Of a stretch of 49,907 bases of DNA, positions 26,244-33,819 are shown one piece after another (the stretch's first letter is position 1; each line of letters opens with the position of its first letter). The notes beneath the pieces are model-generated. The model was not told where the DNA came from and made no database searches. It saw only the letters and a list, made by a program, of their open reading frames with translations. Source of the stretch: Ruminococcus sp. Phil11 (lineage in GTDB: Bacteria; Bacillota; Clostridia; Oscillospirales; Ruminococcaceae); contig MSGZ01000009.1 of NCBI GenBank assembly GCA_001940925.1, positions 1 to 49,907 of the forward strand. Direction: 5' to 3'. The position numbers and the translations under genes are program-made.

Positions 26244-26882
26244 ATGAAAAGACCTGTACAAATCGCAGCACTGCTTTTCAGTATTCTGCTTCTGCCCGGA
26301 TGCGCGGCGTCCGGTAACGGGGGCATCGTCGGGGAGGGCAGCACGCCCGAAACGGAGGAGATCACGTTCTCACCCGCAAACGCGTTTGATTATGTGCTCA
26401 GCTCTGCGGAGGAGACGCTGAAATGGGCGCAGGAACACCCGGTCGCGATCAGCGGGGAGCACTGCTCCGGGCATGAAGTCATTGAGGCATTTTTCGATGC
26501 GGCAAATGCCGGAAAACCGGCATCTGTTCTGTGCGCGAAATATTATGACATCCATCCGGAGCGCATGTCCGCGGAGCTGTACGAAGAAGAAAAGGATCAG
26601 TATCCTGTTCTGTATTTTTATCTGGTCGAATATGACGGAAAGGAATACCGTGTCAAGACCCGCGAAAGCAGCGGCACCGAACTGCTCGGCGCGGAAACCT
26701 ATCCGTATTTTGTGCATCTGACCGGCGAGAACACGGCGGGCGCACTGACCAGATATACGGATGAATACGATCTGGTCTATGACCCGGATGTCACGCTCGA
26801 TCAGCTGTGGATGTCGATTGCCGACAGTGCAAATCCGGAACCGGTCAGGTTTACACCTGTGTTTACCGATTATCACGACTGA
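26244..26882 (+). CDS. Lipoprotein of unknown function
   Basis: The protein has 212 residues. The N-terminus MKRPVQIAALLFSILLLPGC is a lipoprotein signal with Cys20 at the lipobox, followed by a Gly/Ser/Glu-rich tether and a folded acidic domain. AAGGGAGA precedes the ATG by five to six bases. It follows the GT2-GtrA gene by 14 bases and is probably co-transcribed. I see no catalytic motif. Confidence 0.8.
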   Translation: MKRPVQIAALLFSILLLPGCAASGNGGIVGEGSTPETEEITFSPANAFDYVLSSAEETLKWAQEHPVAISGEHCSGHEVIEAFFDAANAGKPASVLCAKYYDIHPERMSAELYEEEKDQYPVLYFYLVEYDGKEYRVKTRESSGTELLGAETYPYFVHLTGENTAGALTRYTDEYDLVYDPDVTLDQLWMSIADSANPEPVRFTPVFTDYHD

Positions 26883-27123
26883 ACAGAAATACGCGCCTCG
26901 CTGCTGTCCGCGGCGGGGCGCAAATCACATCAGTGGGGTTTCGGAGAACACAATGTCGGTTTGACAGTATCATGATATCACAGAAGCTGCGCGGATTTTG
27001 TCGTAATCGCAGTTCCCGTGAAAAAGATTTCGCGCATCATGTGCGCAGGTATGTCATCATAAAAAAGCACCTTATGCGTTCATCCCGAAGAACGTGCACT
27101 GAAATCTGAACCTGCTTGTTCTT

Positions 27124-27174
27124 TATAATGGGGTCTGGGCACTGCCTCATTTTGAATGCATCGCAGATACCTCT
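27124..27174. repeat. Interspersed intergenic repeat, copy A
   Basis: The elements TATAATGGGGTCTGGG and GAATGCATCGCAGATACCT recur in the same order at 29228-29303 (first with one base changed). In this copy the middle GC-rich part (the GGGGCGGAGCCCC hairpin) is missing, so it looks like a shortened copy. Confidence 0.7.
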
Positions 27175-27178
27175 TTTC

Positions 27179-27210
27179 GCATTCCGGAACAGTTCTGGAA
27201 TGCTTTTTTT
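27179..27210 (+). terminator. Terminator-like hairpin in the leader of the AGCS gene
   Basis: A 10-bp stem with one G-U pair (27179-27188 with 27194-27203) and a 5-base loop is followed by seven T (27204-27210). It lies 31 bases before the symporter ATG. It either ends transcription from upstream or acts as an attenuator. GAATGC at 27154-27159 could pair with the left arm GCATTC and oppose it. Confidence 0.7.
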
Positions 27211-27241
27211 CTGCGTATATTCTCCGCAGGAGGTGGGGCGA

Positions 27242-28528
27242 ATGCGACTGCTGACGGCATGGAACGGCATTCTCTGGCAATGGGTCCTGCCGGTGCTGCT
27301 GACGGTCACGGCGGTCGTCTGCGGCATCCGGCAGCGGTTTTATCCGGTGCGCGGCCTGTCCGGAGTCCTGCGCCGGACATACGGCAGCCTGCTGTCCCGG
27401 AACGCGGACAGGGAACAGCGGCGCGTGTTCGCGTCTGCGCTGGCAGCGACCATGGGCACGGGCAATCTGGTCGGGACGGCACTCGCGGTCATGACCGGCG
27501 GTGCGGGCGCGGTGTTCTGGATGTGGGTCTCCGCGCTGTCCGGCATGTTACTGGTCTATGCAGAAAACGCGCTCGCCGCAAAGTACCGCGGCGGCGGGTT
27601 CTCCGGCACGGCTGCATATCTGCGGAACGGCCTGAACAGCCGGTTCTGCCCGGCATTTTTCTCATTCTGCTGTATGCTGACGGCACTCGGTATGGGCGAC
27701 CTTGCACAGAGCAGCACGATCGCGCAGACTGCGCACAGCTTCGGCATCCCTTTGCCTGCTGCGGGACTTGTGACAGCGGTGCTTCTCTGCGTGATCCTCT
27801 GCGGCAGCGGCCGACGCACCGGCAGCGTGACCGTCCTGCTGATGCCGCTGCTCTGCGGCGGATATCTGCTCGGCTGCTTTGTGCTGATCGGAATGCATAT
27901 ACGCGCTTTGCCGGGTGCGCTCCTGCAGATCATCCGCGGTGCCTTCGGGTTCCGGCCGGCCGGCTGCGGCATCAGCGCGGCGGTATTTCTCAGCAGTCTG
28001 CGCACGGGCTTCTGCCGCGGCATTTTCTCGAATGAAGCGGGGCTCGGCAGTTCTGCGCTGCTGCATTCCGGTGCCGCAGATGCGTCAAAGCAGGGGGATT
28101 GGGCTGCCGCGGAGGTCTTTGCGGATACACTGGTCAGCTGCACCGCGACCGCGCTGGTCATCCTGACGGCACCCGCATCCGCCGCAGAGGACGCCGCCGG
28201 ACTGCTGCTTTCGGCGTTCTCCGCAGGGCTCGGACATTTCGCCGGATTATTCCTCGGGATCTGCATGATGCTGCTTGCCTTTGCGACGATGCTCGGCTGG
28301 TACCGCTGCGGCGAGCTTTCAGTCTGTACGCTGTTCGGCAGACGCGCCGCGCCGGTTTTCAAAGCCGCCTATCTGCTCGCAGCGTTTGCGGGCGCACTCG
28401 GGGAGCCCGCATGGGTCTGGACATTCTGCGACTGCATGAACGGCATGACCGCCCTGCCGAATCTCTATGCGCTGCTGCGGCTGCATCCCGGAGCAGCAAA
28501 AAAGACGCACGGCGAATCCGATGTGTGA
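27242..28528 (+). CDS. AGCS-family sodium:alanine/glycine symporter
   Basis: The protein has 428 residues with about ten hydrophobic segments. The family core GTGNLVGTALAVMTGGAGAVFWMW is present, and so are the second block CRGIFSNEAGLGSSALLHSGA and the late FATMLGWYRCGE. It takes up alanine, glycine or related amino acids with sodium. It is slightly shorter than typical members (440-480). GGAGGTGGGGCGA precedes the ATG at 27242; the open frame extends further upstream through a terminator hairpin and was trimmed. Confidence 0.88.
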   Translation: MRLLTAWNGILWQWVLPVLLTVTAVVCGIRQRFYPVRGLSGVLRRTYGSLLSRNADREQRRVFASALAATMGTGNLVGTALAVMTGGAGAVFWMWVSALSGMLLVYAENALAAKYRGGGFSGTAAYLRNGLNSRFCPAFFSFCCMLTALGMGDLAQSSTIAQTAHSFGIPLPAAGLVTAVLLCVILCGSGRRTGSVTVLLMPLLCGGYLLGCFVLIGMHIRALPGALLQIIRGAFGFRPAGCGISAAVFLSSLRTGFCRGIFSNEAGLGSSALLHSGAADASKQGDWAAAEVFADTLVSCTATALVILTAPASAAEDAAGLLLSAFSAGLGHFAGLFLGICMMLLAFATMLGWYRCGELSVCTLFGRRAAPVFKAAYLLAAFAGALGEPAWVWTFCDCMNGMTALPNLYALLRLHPGAAKKTHGESDV

Positions 28529-28600
28529 TGCACCGTGCGGCCGACTTTCAGTGCGCCGCGGTCATATATGCATTATAGATATCCGAGCAGAGCTGATACA

Positions 28601-29086
28601 TCATGATTCGCTGCCGATCTCCGTTGACGGATACTTCGTCCGGTAATATTCATATTCCGTGCCGAAGAATCTTCTGTATACTTCATCGTGCTGTTCCAGT
28701 GAATTGCCCTGCAAATTCTCGTATTCAAAGTTTATATGCATCTTGCCGTCAGATTCGATCGTCAGGAACAACAGCCGCCAGATCTTTTCCTCGCCGAAGC
28801 GTTCCAGATAGGCCTGAGAGAGCGCCAGCGCCAGCTTCGGCAGTGTCCGCATGACATCGCGCTCGCTTATGGGGGTAGAATCATAGCGGTTCCAGAAGAA
28901 ATCCCGTGCGCAGATGACGCCGGTTTCCGCTTCGATCAAGCCAAACCATGTCTGCGCAAAACCCCGCGCACATCTCGCATAAAAACAAATTTTCTTCCAC
29001 GGCACCGGCATCATATTGACCAGATACATTCCGAGCTCTGTCTGCGCGGCTTCGATTTTTTCCATGTTTTCAAGCTTTTCTATCAT
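28601..29086 (-). CDS. YezG/DUF600-like protein (orphan immunity type)
   Basis: The protein has 161 residues, cytoplasmic. MVPVPWKKICFYARC-like text near the start (MMPVPWKKICFYA), the middle FGEEKIWRLLFLTIESDGKMHINFEYENL and the tail EVYRRFFGTEYEYY resemble the YezG/DUF600 family, some of which are antitoxins of polymorphic toxins (YeeF-YezG). AGAGG lies upstream of the ATG. No toxin gene is adjacent; neighbours are a symporter and an AraC regulator, so it would be an orphan. The family call is by eye and moderate. Confidence 0.55.
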   Translation of the reverse strand: MIEKLENMEKIEAAQTELGMYLVNMMPVPWKKICFYARCARGFAQTWFGLIEAETGVICARDFFWNRYDSTPISERDVMRTLPKLALALSQAYLERFGEEKIWRLLFLTIESDGKMHINFEYENLQGNSLEQHDEVYRRFFGTEYEYYRTKYPSTEIGSES

Positions 29087-29181
29087 AGACCTCTTTTCTC
29101 TGCGGAATAGGGCGGACTGTTGATAAACATATTATATCATATCCTTACCGAAAAAGGAAAGGGACAGCTCTGCTTTTTTCT

Positions 29182-29218
29182 AAAAAAACAGGGTGCCGAC
29201 TGTTACCGGTCAGCACCC
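29182..29218 (-). terminator. Rho-independent terminator after the AraC regulator gene
   Basis: GGGTGCCGAC (29191-29200) pairs with GTCAGCACCC (29209-29218) with one mismatch. On the minus strand it is followed by seven T (29182-29188). A similar hairpin occurs at 39492-39523, as part of the interspersed repeat. Confidence 0.85.
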
Positions 29219-29303
29219 TCTTGCTCTATATAACGGGGTCTGGGAACTAGTCCCCAGCGGGGTTTGGGGCGGAGCCCCATTTTGAATGCATCGCAGATAC
29301 CTT
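29191..29303. repeat. Interspersed intergenic repeat, copy B
   Basis: The order of parts is: terminator hairpin, CAGCACCCTCTTGCTCT, TATAACGGGGTCTGGG, a GC-rich hairpin block with GGGGCGGAGCCCC, and GAATGCATCGCAGATACC. The first and GC-rich parts recur at 39497-39584, the last parts at 27124-27174. The element abuts the AraC gene stop. Confidence 0.7.
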
Positions 29304-30033
29304 ATTTCCGCACGCGGAAAAACGCCTCGCGGTAGCGTTTGGGGGTGAGGCCGGTCTGCTTGCGGAACACCTGAATGAAGTGGCTCTCCGAGCTGAAGCA
29401 GAGGTAATCCGCGATCGCGAGACAGGAAAATTCTGAGTACCGCAGCATGTTTTCCGCCGCCTCGATGCGCTTTTTCGTGATGTATTCCGAGACCGACATG
29501 CCGACCTCTCTGCGGAACAGTCTGGAGAGATAGGTCGGGCTTAATCCCGCCGCCTGTGCGAGATCGGGCAGCGTCAGCTTGGTATGCAGATTGTCGTAGA
29601 TATAATCAATGCAGATCGTGACGGCGCGCGGATAGCGGTTCTGTTTTTTGAGCAGGTGCATTCTCTGCGCGTAGTCCTCGACGACCTCGCGGTGCAGCAT
29701 CCGCACCTCCTCTGCTTCCTTGCAGCGGTCGATGCTGTGGATATAGATATCGCTTAAATTATAGGCCTCCTCCATTTCCATGCCGCCTTCGATGCAGGCT
29801 CTGGTAATGAGCGCGACCGTGATGATCAGATGATACTGCAGATTGCGCAGCGGTTCCTCGCTGAGCTTACCCATTTCGCTGATCTCGAACGGCTGATAGA
29901 GCCGCCGCATTTCCTGCACATCGCCGTCCTGGATCGCCTTGAAAAACGCGTTTTCACGTTCATAGGCAAGGTGCGAGATGCTCTGCTCGCGGTTCAGGAA
30001 TGCCTGATGCGTGAGCTTCTGTTCGATGTCCAT
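29302..30033 (-). CDS. AraC-family transcriptional regulator
   Basis: The protein has 243 residues. The C-terminal ~100 residues hold two helix-turn-helix units (LTLPDLAQAAGLSPTYLSRLFRREVG and LAIADYLCFSSESHFIQVFRKQTG, ending LTPKRYRE). The N-terminal 140 are helical and unlike a cupin, so the ligand domain is of another type. It has AAAGGGG before the ATG and is divergent from the dockerin-GH16 glucanase gene, with 151 bp between the two starts, so control of that gene by this protein is likely (inference). Confidence 0.9.
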   Translation of the reverse strand: MDIEQKLTHQAFLNREQSISHLAYERENAFFKAIQDGDVQEMRRLYQPFEISEMGKLSEEPLRNLQYHLIITVALITRACIEGGMEMEEAYNLSDIYIHSIDRCKEAEEVRMLHREVVEDYAQRMHLLKKQNRYPRAVTICIDYIYDNLHTKLTLPDLAQAAGLSPTYLSRLFRREVGMSVSEYITKKRIEAAENMLRYSEFSCLAIADYLCFSSESHFIQVFRKQTGLTPKRYREAFFRVRK

Positions 30034-30050
30034 AAGATGACCCCTTTCTT

Positions 30051-30079
30051 ATTATAATATATTTCGGGGAATAATGCAA
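30051..30079 (-). promoter_or_regulatory. Promoter of the AraC regulator gene
   Basis: On the minus strand TTGCAT (30074-30079), a 17-bp spacer and TATAAT (30051-30056). Confidence 0.75.
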
Positions 30080-30101
30080 CAGAAATTTGATAAAAAAGCT
30101 T

Positions 30102-30142
30102 TCTGTTTGATATTTTCGCACAAATATTTATGCTATACTGAC
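30102..30142 (+). promoter_or_regulatory. Candidate activator-dependent promoter of the GH16 gene
   Basis: TATACT (about 30134-30139) is a good -10, but no -35 stands 16-18 bp upstream; TTGATA at 30107-30112 is about 21 bp away. The preceding segment 30102-30127 (TCTGTTTGATATTTT then CGCACAAAT) recurs almost unchanged at 38614-38639. The weak -35 and the divergent AraC gene fit activation by that regulator. Confidence 0.4.
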
Positions 30143-30184
30143 AATAGAAATCCATGGGGGATTTTGAAAAGGAGGGCTATAATC

Positions 30185-32020
30185 ATGAGGAAGCAGTATC
30201 GTACAGTCGCGGCGGCCTCCGCACTTCTGATTACGGCAGGGGTGCTGATGGGTGCAGTCAGTGCAGCGACAAAGGGTGATCTGAACAATGACGGCAAGCT
30301 GAGCAGAGATGACGCGCTGTCGCTCCGTTCGTTCCTGACGGGCGTGACCAACGACCTGAAGGAAGACATGGACGTCAACGGTGACAGAAAGATCGACGCA
30401 AAGGATCTTTCCGCGCTGAAGTACAGCATTCTGAATCCGCAGCAGCAGGATCCGGGCCAGAATCCGAGCGGTCCGCAGGATACGCCGAGCGGCATCAAGG
30501 ATTACGGAACCCCGATGAATGAGAACGCAACAATGGTTTCCGATTTCCGCAAGGGTGCCGGCGACTTCTTCGCATCCGAGGGCTGGACGAACGGCAAGCC
30601 GTTTGACTGCTGGTGGTACAAGCAGAATGCACAGATCGTGAACAGCGCACTGGAGCTGAAGATCGACCAGAAATGGACGAACGACCGCAACAATGACTGG
30701 GATCCGCAGTATTCCGGCGGTGAGTTCCGCACCAACAATTTCTATCACTACGGCTATTATGAGTGCTCGATGCAGGCGATCAAGAATGACGGCGTTGTGT
30801 CCTCGTTCTTCACCTACACCGGCCCTTCCGATGTCATCAACGGACAGGAAAATCCGTGGGACGAGGTCGATATCGAGATCCTCGGCAAGGACACCACGAA
30901 GGTGCAGCTCAATTACTACAGAAACGGCGTCGGCAAGCACGAGTATATGTATGATCTCGGCTTCGATGCTTCCGAAGGCTATCATACCTACGGCTTTGAC
31001 TGGCAGTCCGACCATATTACATGGTATGTGGACGGCAAGGAAGCCTATACGATGCGCGGCGACTGCCCGAAGACCGCAAGCAAGATCATGATGAATGCAT
31101 GGCCGGGCAGAACCGTTGACGACTGGCTCAAGCCGTACAACGGCAACAAGCCGCTGACCGCGCATTATCAGTGGGTCACCTACGACCAGAACGGCAAGTC
31201 CGGCAGCAGTCAGCAGAATCCGGGTCAGCAGCAGAACCCTTGGGAGAACCCGGGTCAGCAGCAGAACCCGTGGGAGAACCCGGGTCAGCAGCAGAATCCG
31301 TGGGAGAACCCGGGTCAGCAGGAGCAGCCGGGTCAGCAGAGCTCCGGCGGCATGAACGCGAATGCGACCATGGTCTCTGACTTCAGAACCGGCAATGCGG
31401 GCGACTTCTTCGCATCCGACGGCTGGACGAACGGCAAGCCGTTTGACTGCTGGTGGTACAAGCAGAACGCGCAGATCAACAACGGTCTGCTGGAACTGAA
31501 GATCGACCAGAAGTGGTCCAATGACCGCAACAATGACTGGGATCCGCAGTATTCCGGCGGCGAGTTCCGCACCAACAACTTCTATCACTACGGCTACTAT
31601 GAGACCTCGATGAAGGCAATCAAGAATGACGGTGTTGTGTCCTCGTTCTTCACATATACCGGCCCGTCTGACAACAATCCGTGGGACGAGATCGACGTTG
31701 AGATTCTCGGAAAGGACACCACCAAGGTGCAGCTCAACTACTATAAGGACGGTCAGGGCGGCCACGAGTATATGTATAATCTTGGTTTTGACGCTTCTCA
31801 GGATTTCCACAGATACGGTTTTGACTGGCAGCCGGATCACATCACATGGTATGTGGACGGCAAGGAAGCCTACACGATGCGCGGCAACATGCCGAATACC
31901 CCGGGCAAGATCATGATGAATGCATGGCCGGGCAGAACAGTTGATGACTGGCTGAAGGCATATAACGGCAACAAGCCGCTGACTGCCTACTATCAGTGGG
32001 TCACCTATAACAAGCAGTAA
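30185..32020 (+). CDS. Cellulosomal tandem GH16 beta-glucanase (lichenase type) with N-terminal dockerin
   Basis: The protein has 611 residues. A signal peptide (1-27) precedes a dockerin (about 29-84: DLNNDGKLSRDDALSLRSFL and DVNGDRKIDAKDLSALKYSI), which is unusual at the N-terminus. GH16 module 1 (about 113-335) has catalytic WDEVDIEILG (Glu227, Asp229, Glu231). A linker with three 10-residue repeats (about 347-376) leads to GH16 module 2 (about 393-610), with WDEIDVEILG (Glu502, Asp504, Glu506). Both modules keep the full ExDxE catalytic motif and are nearly the same sequence, so both should cut mixed-linkage beta-glucan. AAGGAGGGC precedes the ATG; the open frame extends upstream through the promoter and was trimmed. 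Confidence 0.95.
   Translation: MRKQYRTVAAASALLITAGVLMGAVSAATKGDLNNDGKLSRDDALSLRSFLTGVTNDLKEDMDVNGDRKIDAKDLSALKYSILNPQQQDPGQNPSGPQDTPSGIKDYGTPMNENATMVSDFRKGAGDFFASEGWTNGKPFDCWWYKQNAQIVNSALELKIDQKWTNDRNNDWDPQYSGGEFRTNNFYHYGYYECSMQAIKNDGVVSSFFTYTGPSDVINGQENPWDEVDIEILGKDTTKVQLNYYRNGVGKHEYMYDLGFDASEGYHTYGFDWQSDHITWYVDGKEAYTMRGDCPKTASKIMMNAWPGRTVDDWLKPYNGNKPLTAHYQWVTYDQNGKSGSSQQNPGQQQNPWENPGQQQNPWENPGQQQNPWENPGQQEQPGQQSSGGMNANATMVSDFRTGNAGDFFASDGWTNGKPFDCWWYKQNAQINNGLLELKIDQKWSNDRNNDWDPQYSGGEFRTNNFYHYGYYETSMKAIKNDGVVSSFFTYTGPSDNNPWDEIDVEILGKDTTKVQLNYYKDGQGGHEYMYNLGFDASQDFHRYGFDWQPDHITWYVDGKEAYTMRGNMPNTPGKIMMNAWPGRTVDDWLKAYNGNKPLTAYYQWVTYNKQ
31223..31312 (+). repeat. 30-bp tandem repeat in the GH16 linker
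   Basis: Three units of 30 bp (31223-31252, 31253-31282, 31283-31312) encode GQQQNPWENP. They differ at two or three third-codon positions. A partial unit follows (GQQEQPGQQ). Confidence 0.92.
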
Positions 32021-32089
32021 ATCAGATTTCCTCCCCAAACTCCCGCAGCCGTTTCGCATTTTCCGGCTGCGGGGGTACCATATATTTTG

Positions 32090-32123
32090 CAGCAGACAAA
32101 CTTCGTGTCTGCTGTATTTTTTT
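32090..32123 (+). terminator. Terminator of the GH16 gene (first of two)
   Basis: A perfect 9-bp stem CAGCAGACA (32090-32098) with TGTCTGCTG (32106-32114) is followed by TATTTTTTT. Another GC-rich 10-bp hairpin without a T-run lies at 32042-32073. Confidence 0.9.
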
Positions 32124-32134
32124 GTATGCGGATA

Positions 32135-32166
32135 AGCCGGAGGGGATGCCTCCGGCTCATTTTTTA
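32135..32166 (+). terminator. Terminator of the GH16 gene (second of two)
   Basis: AGCCGGAGG (32135-32143) pairs with CCTCCGGCT (32149-32157) and is followed by CATTTTTTA. Being tandem with the previous hairpin, it gives a tight stop against the convergent methyltransferase gene. Confidence 0.85.
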
Positions 32167-32178
32167 TGTGATCCTGCG

Positions 32179-33270
32179 TTATTCTGCGTACTGCGTATTG
32201 CCGTTGTCCTCGCAGACCGCGTAGAGATTTGTCTCCCATGCAGGGATATAGGGGAGATGCCGGATGAACAGCCGGTAGCGCGGATTGATGCGTTTGACCA
32301 GCAGCGGCAGCTCGAAGATATCCTCATTGCGGTGATAGAGCGAGATCATCAGCTTCGGGGCAAAGCGGGCAATGGAACGGCTCGCGCCCCAGAGTGCCTC
32401 GCGCTCCGCACCCTCTACGTCCATTTTGAGGAGCGTCAGCGGGTTGCCTGCCAGCAGGTTATCGACCGAGCGCGCCGGCGTCATGATGCCGTCCGCAGCG
32501 ACCGAGGACTGTCTGCCGGCCTTTGCGCCGAAGGGCAGCTCGGTGTCCACGCACCATGCCGTGCACTGATAGCACTGCACGGAGGGCGTATCGCCGACGA
32601 ATTTGACGAGCTTCTTGTAGTTCTTCTTATCAGGCTCCACCGCGACGATGCGGTGATATTTGCCGCGGGTGTATTCGAGCATCTCGCGGATCGTGTCGCC
32701 GTTGTAGGCGCCGAGATCGACGTAGATCTCGTGATTGGTCGGCTGCAGCACGCGGTTCCAGATCTCATCCTTGGTATCGACCTGATCCATGAGATAGGCC
32801 GGGTTGCCGCTGATCTTGAAATTGATGATATTTGCGTAGATCTGGCGGGAGCGTTCGTCAGCCAGCGACTGATACACCTGCTGGATCTCCTCCTCGTGCT
32901 CTGTGCAGTATTCGGGCGTGAACAGTCCGCCGCCGACGACCGGCACATCGGGCACATAGAGCTGATACCGCTCGCCGAGTGCGCGGATGCGGTCGATCAT
33001 CTGCGGCGAGCAGACCGCAAATGCGAGCACAATGACAAAATCGTCATACTGTGCTTCCAGCTCGGAGAGCTTTTTGACGGGATAGCCTGCAAAATCATGT
33101 CCGCGGACAAACTCGTCGCTCGCAAAGATCCCGGCCACGGGGATCTCATAGTTGCGCATGGCAGCGAGGATTCGCACGGCGCCGTCGCCCATTCCGTAAA
33201 GGAAGATCGGACGGCTTTCGGCCTTCAGACGATCCCACACAGAAATTTTTTCGGTAACAAATTGCAGCAT
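32179..33270 (-). CDS. FkbM-family SAM-dependent methyltransferase
   Basis: The protein has 363 residues. About 20-120 resemble a nucleotide/SAM-like Rossmann unit (IFLYGMGDGAVRILAAM). The methyltransferase core has EIYVDLGAYNGDTIREML (motif I), IVAVEPDKKNYKKL, and LLKMDVEGAEREAL, the FkbM signature. FkbM proteins O-methylate sugars or natural products; the substrate here is unknown. It follows the PH-domain gene by 18 bases and is probably the last gene of the GH31-PH-FkbM run. Confidence 0.88.
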   Translation of the reverse strand: MLQFVTEKISVWDRLKAESRPIFLYGMGDGAVRILAAMRNYEIPVAGIFASDEFVRGHDFAGYPVKKLSELEAQYDDFVIVLAFAVCSPQMIDRIRALGERYQLYVPDVPVVGGGLFTPEYCTEHEEEIQQVYQSLADERSRQIYANIINFKISGNPAYLMDQVDTKDEIWNRVLQPTNHEIYVDLGAYNGDTIREMLEYTRGKYHRIVAVEPDKKNYKKLVKFVGDTPSVQCYQCTAWCVDTELPFGAKAGRQSSVAADGIMTPARSVDNLLAGNPLTLLKMDVEGAEREALWGASRSIARFAPKLMISLYHRNEDIFELPLLVKRINPRYRLFIRHLPYIPAWETNLYAVCEDNGNTQYAE

Positions 33271-33288
33271 GATCTTGTAATCCCTTCG

Positions 33289-33753
33289 TTAATCGTTATG
33301 ATCTTGGCAGTCACAGTCGCAGTCATCGACCGGATGATCCATCATATCGTCATGGTGTTGCGGAATATGTCCGCCGCCCATGCCGCCGGTGATCGCATAG
33401 AGATCGCGGCCTCTGGTGTTGTAGCGGTCGCGCTCGGCGTTGATCTGCTTATCGAGCATCTTGAGCACCTCGCGCGGGTGCTTGACGCAGCGGACTTCCT
33501 TTTCCGGCGTGTCGGTATCGCGGACATAGATGATAATGGTGCCGCACTTGACGAGCCGCTGCCAGAAGGGCAGCTTGAGCTTTTTATCGGTGACCTTGTA
33601 GAGATCGAGCTCGTCCTCGTCAAGGCTCAGCCAGCCCGTGCGGGTGATAAACTTGGTCTCCGTGAGAAAATATTTGGTGAATGTCCACGGCAGACCGAGG
33701 AATGTCCGTTTGCGGTCAGACCAGATGGCTTCAATCTCATTTTTCTTGCTCAT
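33289..33753 (-). CDS. Bacterial PH-domain-like protein with acidic/His/Cys-rich tail
   Basis: The protein has 154 residues. The middle (TKYFLTETKFITRTGWLSL, ELDLYKVTDKKLKLPFWQRL, GTIIIYVRDTDTP) matches the bPH_2/YdbT-type pleckstrin-homology fold in its strand pattern and in the L-T-x-x-R-x-I-like start. The last 25 residues are dense in His, Asp and Cys (HIPQHHDDMMDH, DDCDCDCQDHND), which could bind metal. The ATG at 33753 is preceded by AAAGGAG; an upstream extension crosses that site. Function unknown. Confidence 0.7.
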   Translation of the reverse strand: MSKKNEIEAIWSDRKRTFLGLPWTFTKYFLTETKFITRTGWLSLDEDELDLYKVTDKKLKLPFWQRLVKCGTIIIYVRDTDTPEKEVRCVKHPREVLKMLDKQINAERDRYNTRGRDLYAITGGMGGGHIPQHHDDMMDHPVDDCDCDCQDHND

Positions 33754-33819
33754 AGCAAAGCTCCTTTCGCCGGTGAACCGGTTGATTGTGATATGCAGCG
33801 GGGGAGAGCCCCGCATGTT

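Larger units (their letters stand above)
26883..27241. other. Intergenic stretch without a supported gene
   Basis: This 359-base gap holds a GC-rich hairpin just after the lipoprotein stop (about 26893-26921, with G-U pairs and no T-run), a short palindrome around 26970-26985, a GCGCA-TCATG-TGCGC hairpin near 27032-27046, a copy of an interspersed repeat (27124-27174) and a T-tailed hairpin (27179-27210). Short open frames here lack ribosome-binding sites. Confidence 0.6.

Noticed and set aside
27124..27241. Glycine riboswitch or T-box before the AGCS gene
   Set aside because: None of the conserved core segments of either class was found; only a terminator-like hairpin is present.
30128..32239. 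Long minus-strand open frame opposite the GH16 gene
   Set aside because: It is opposite a well-supported tandem GH16 gene, and its repeats only reflect the duplicated modules.
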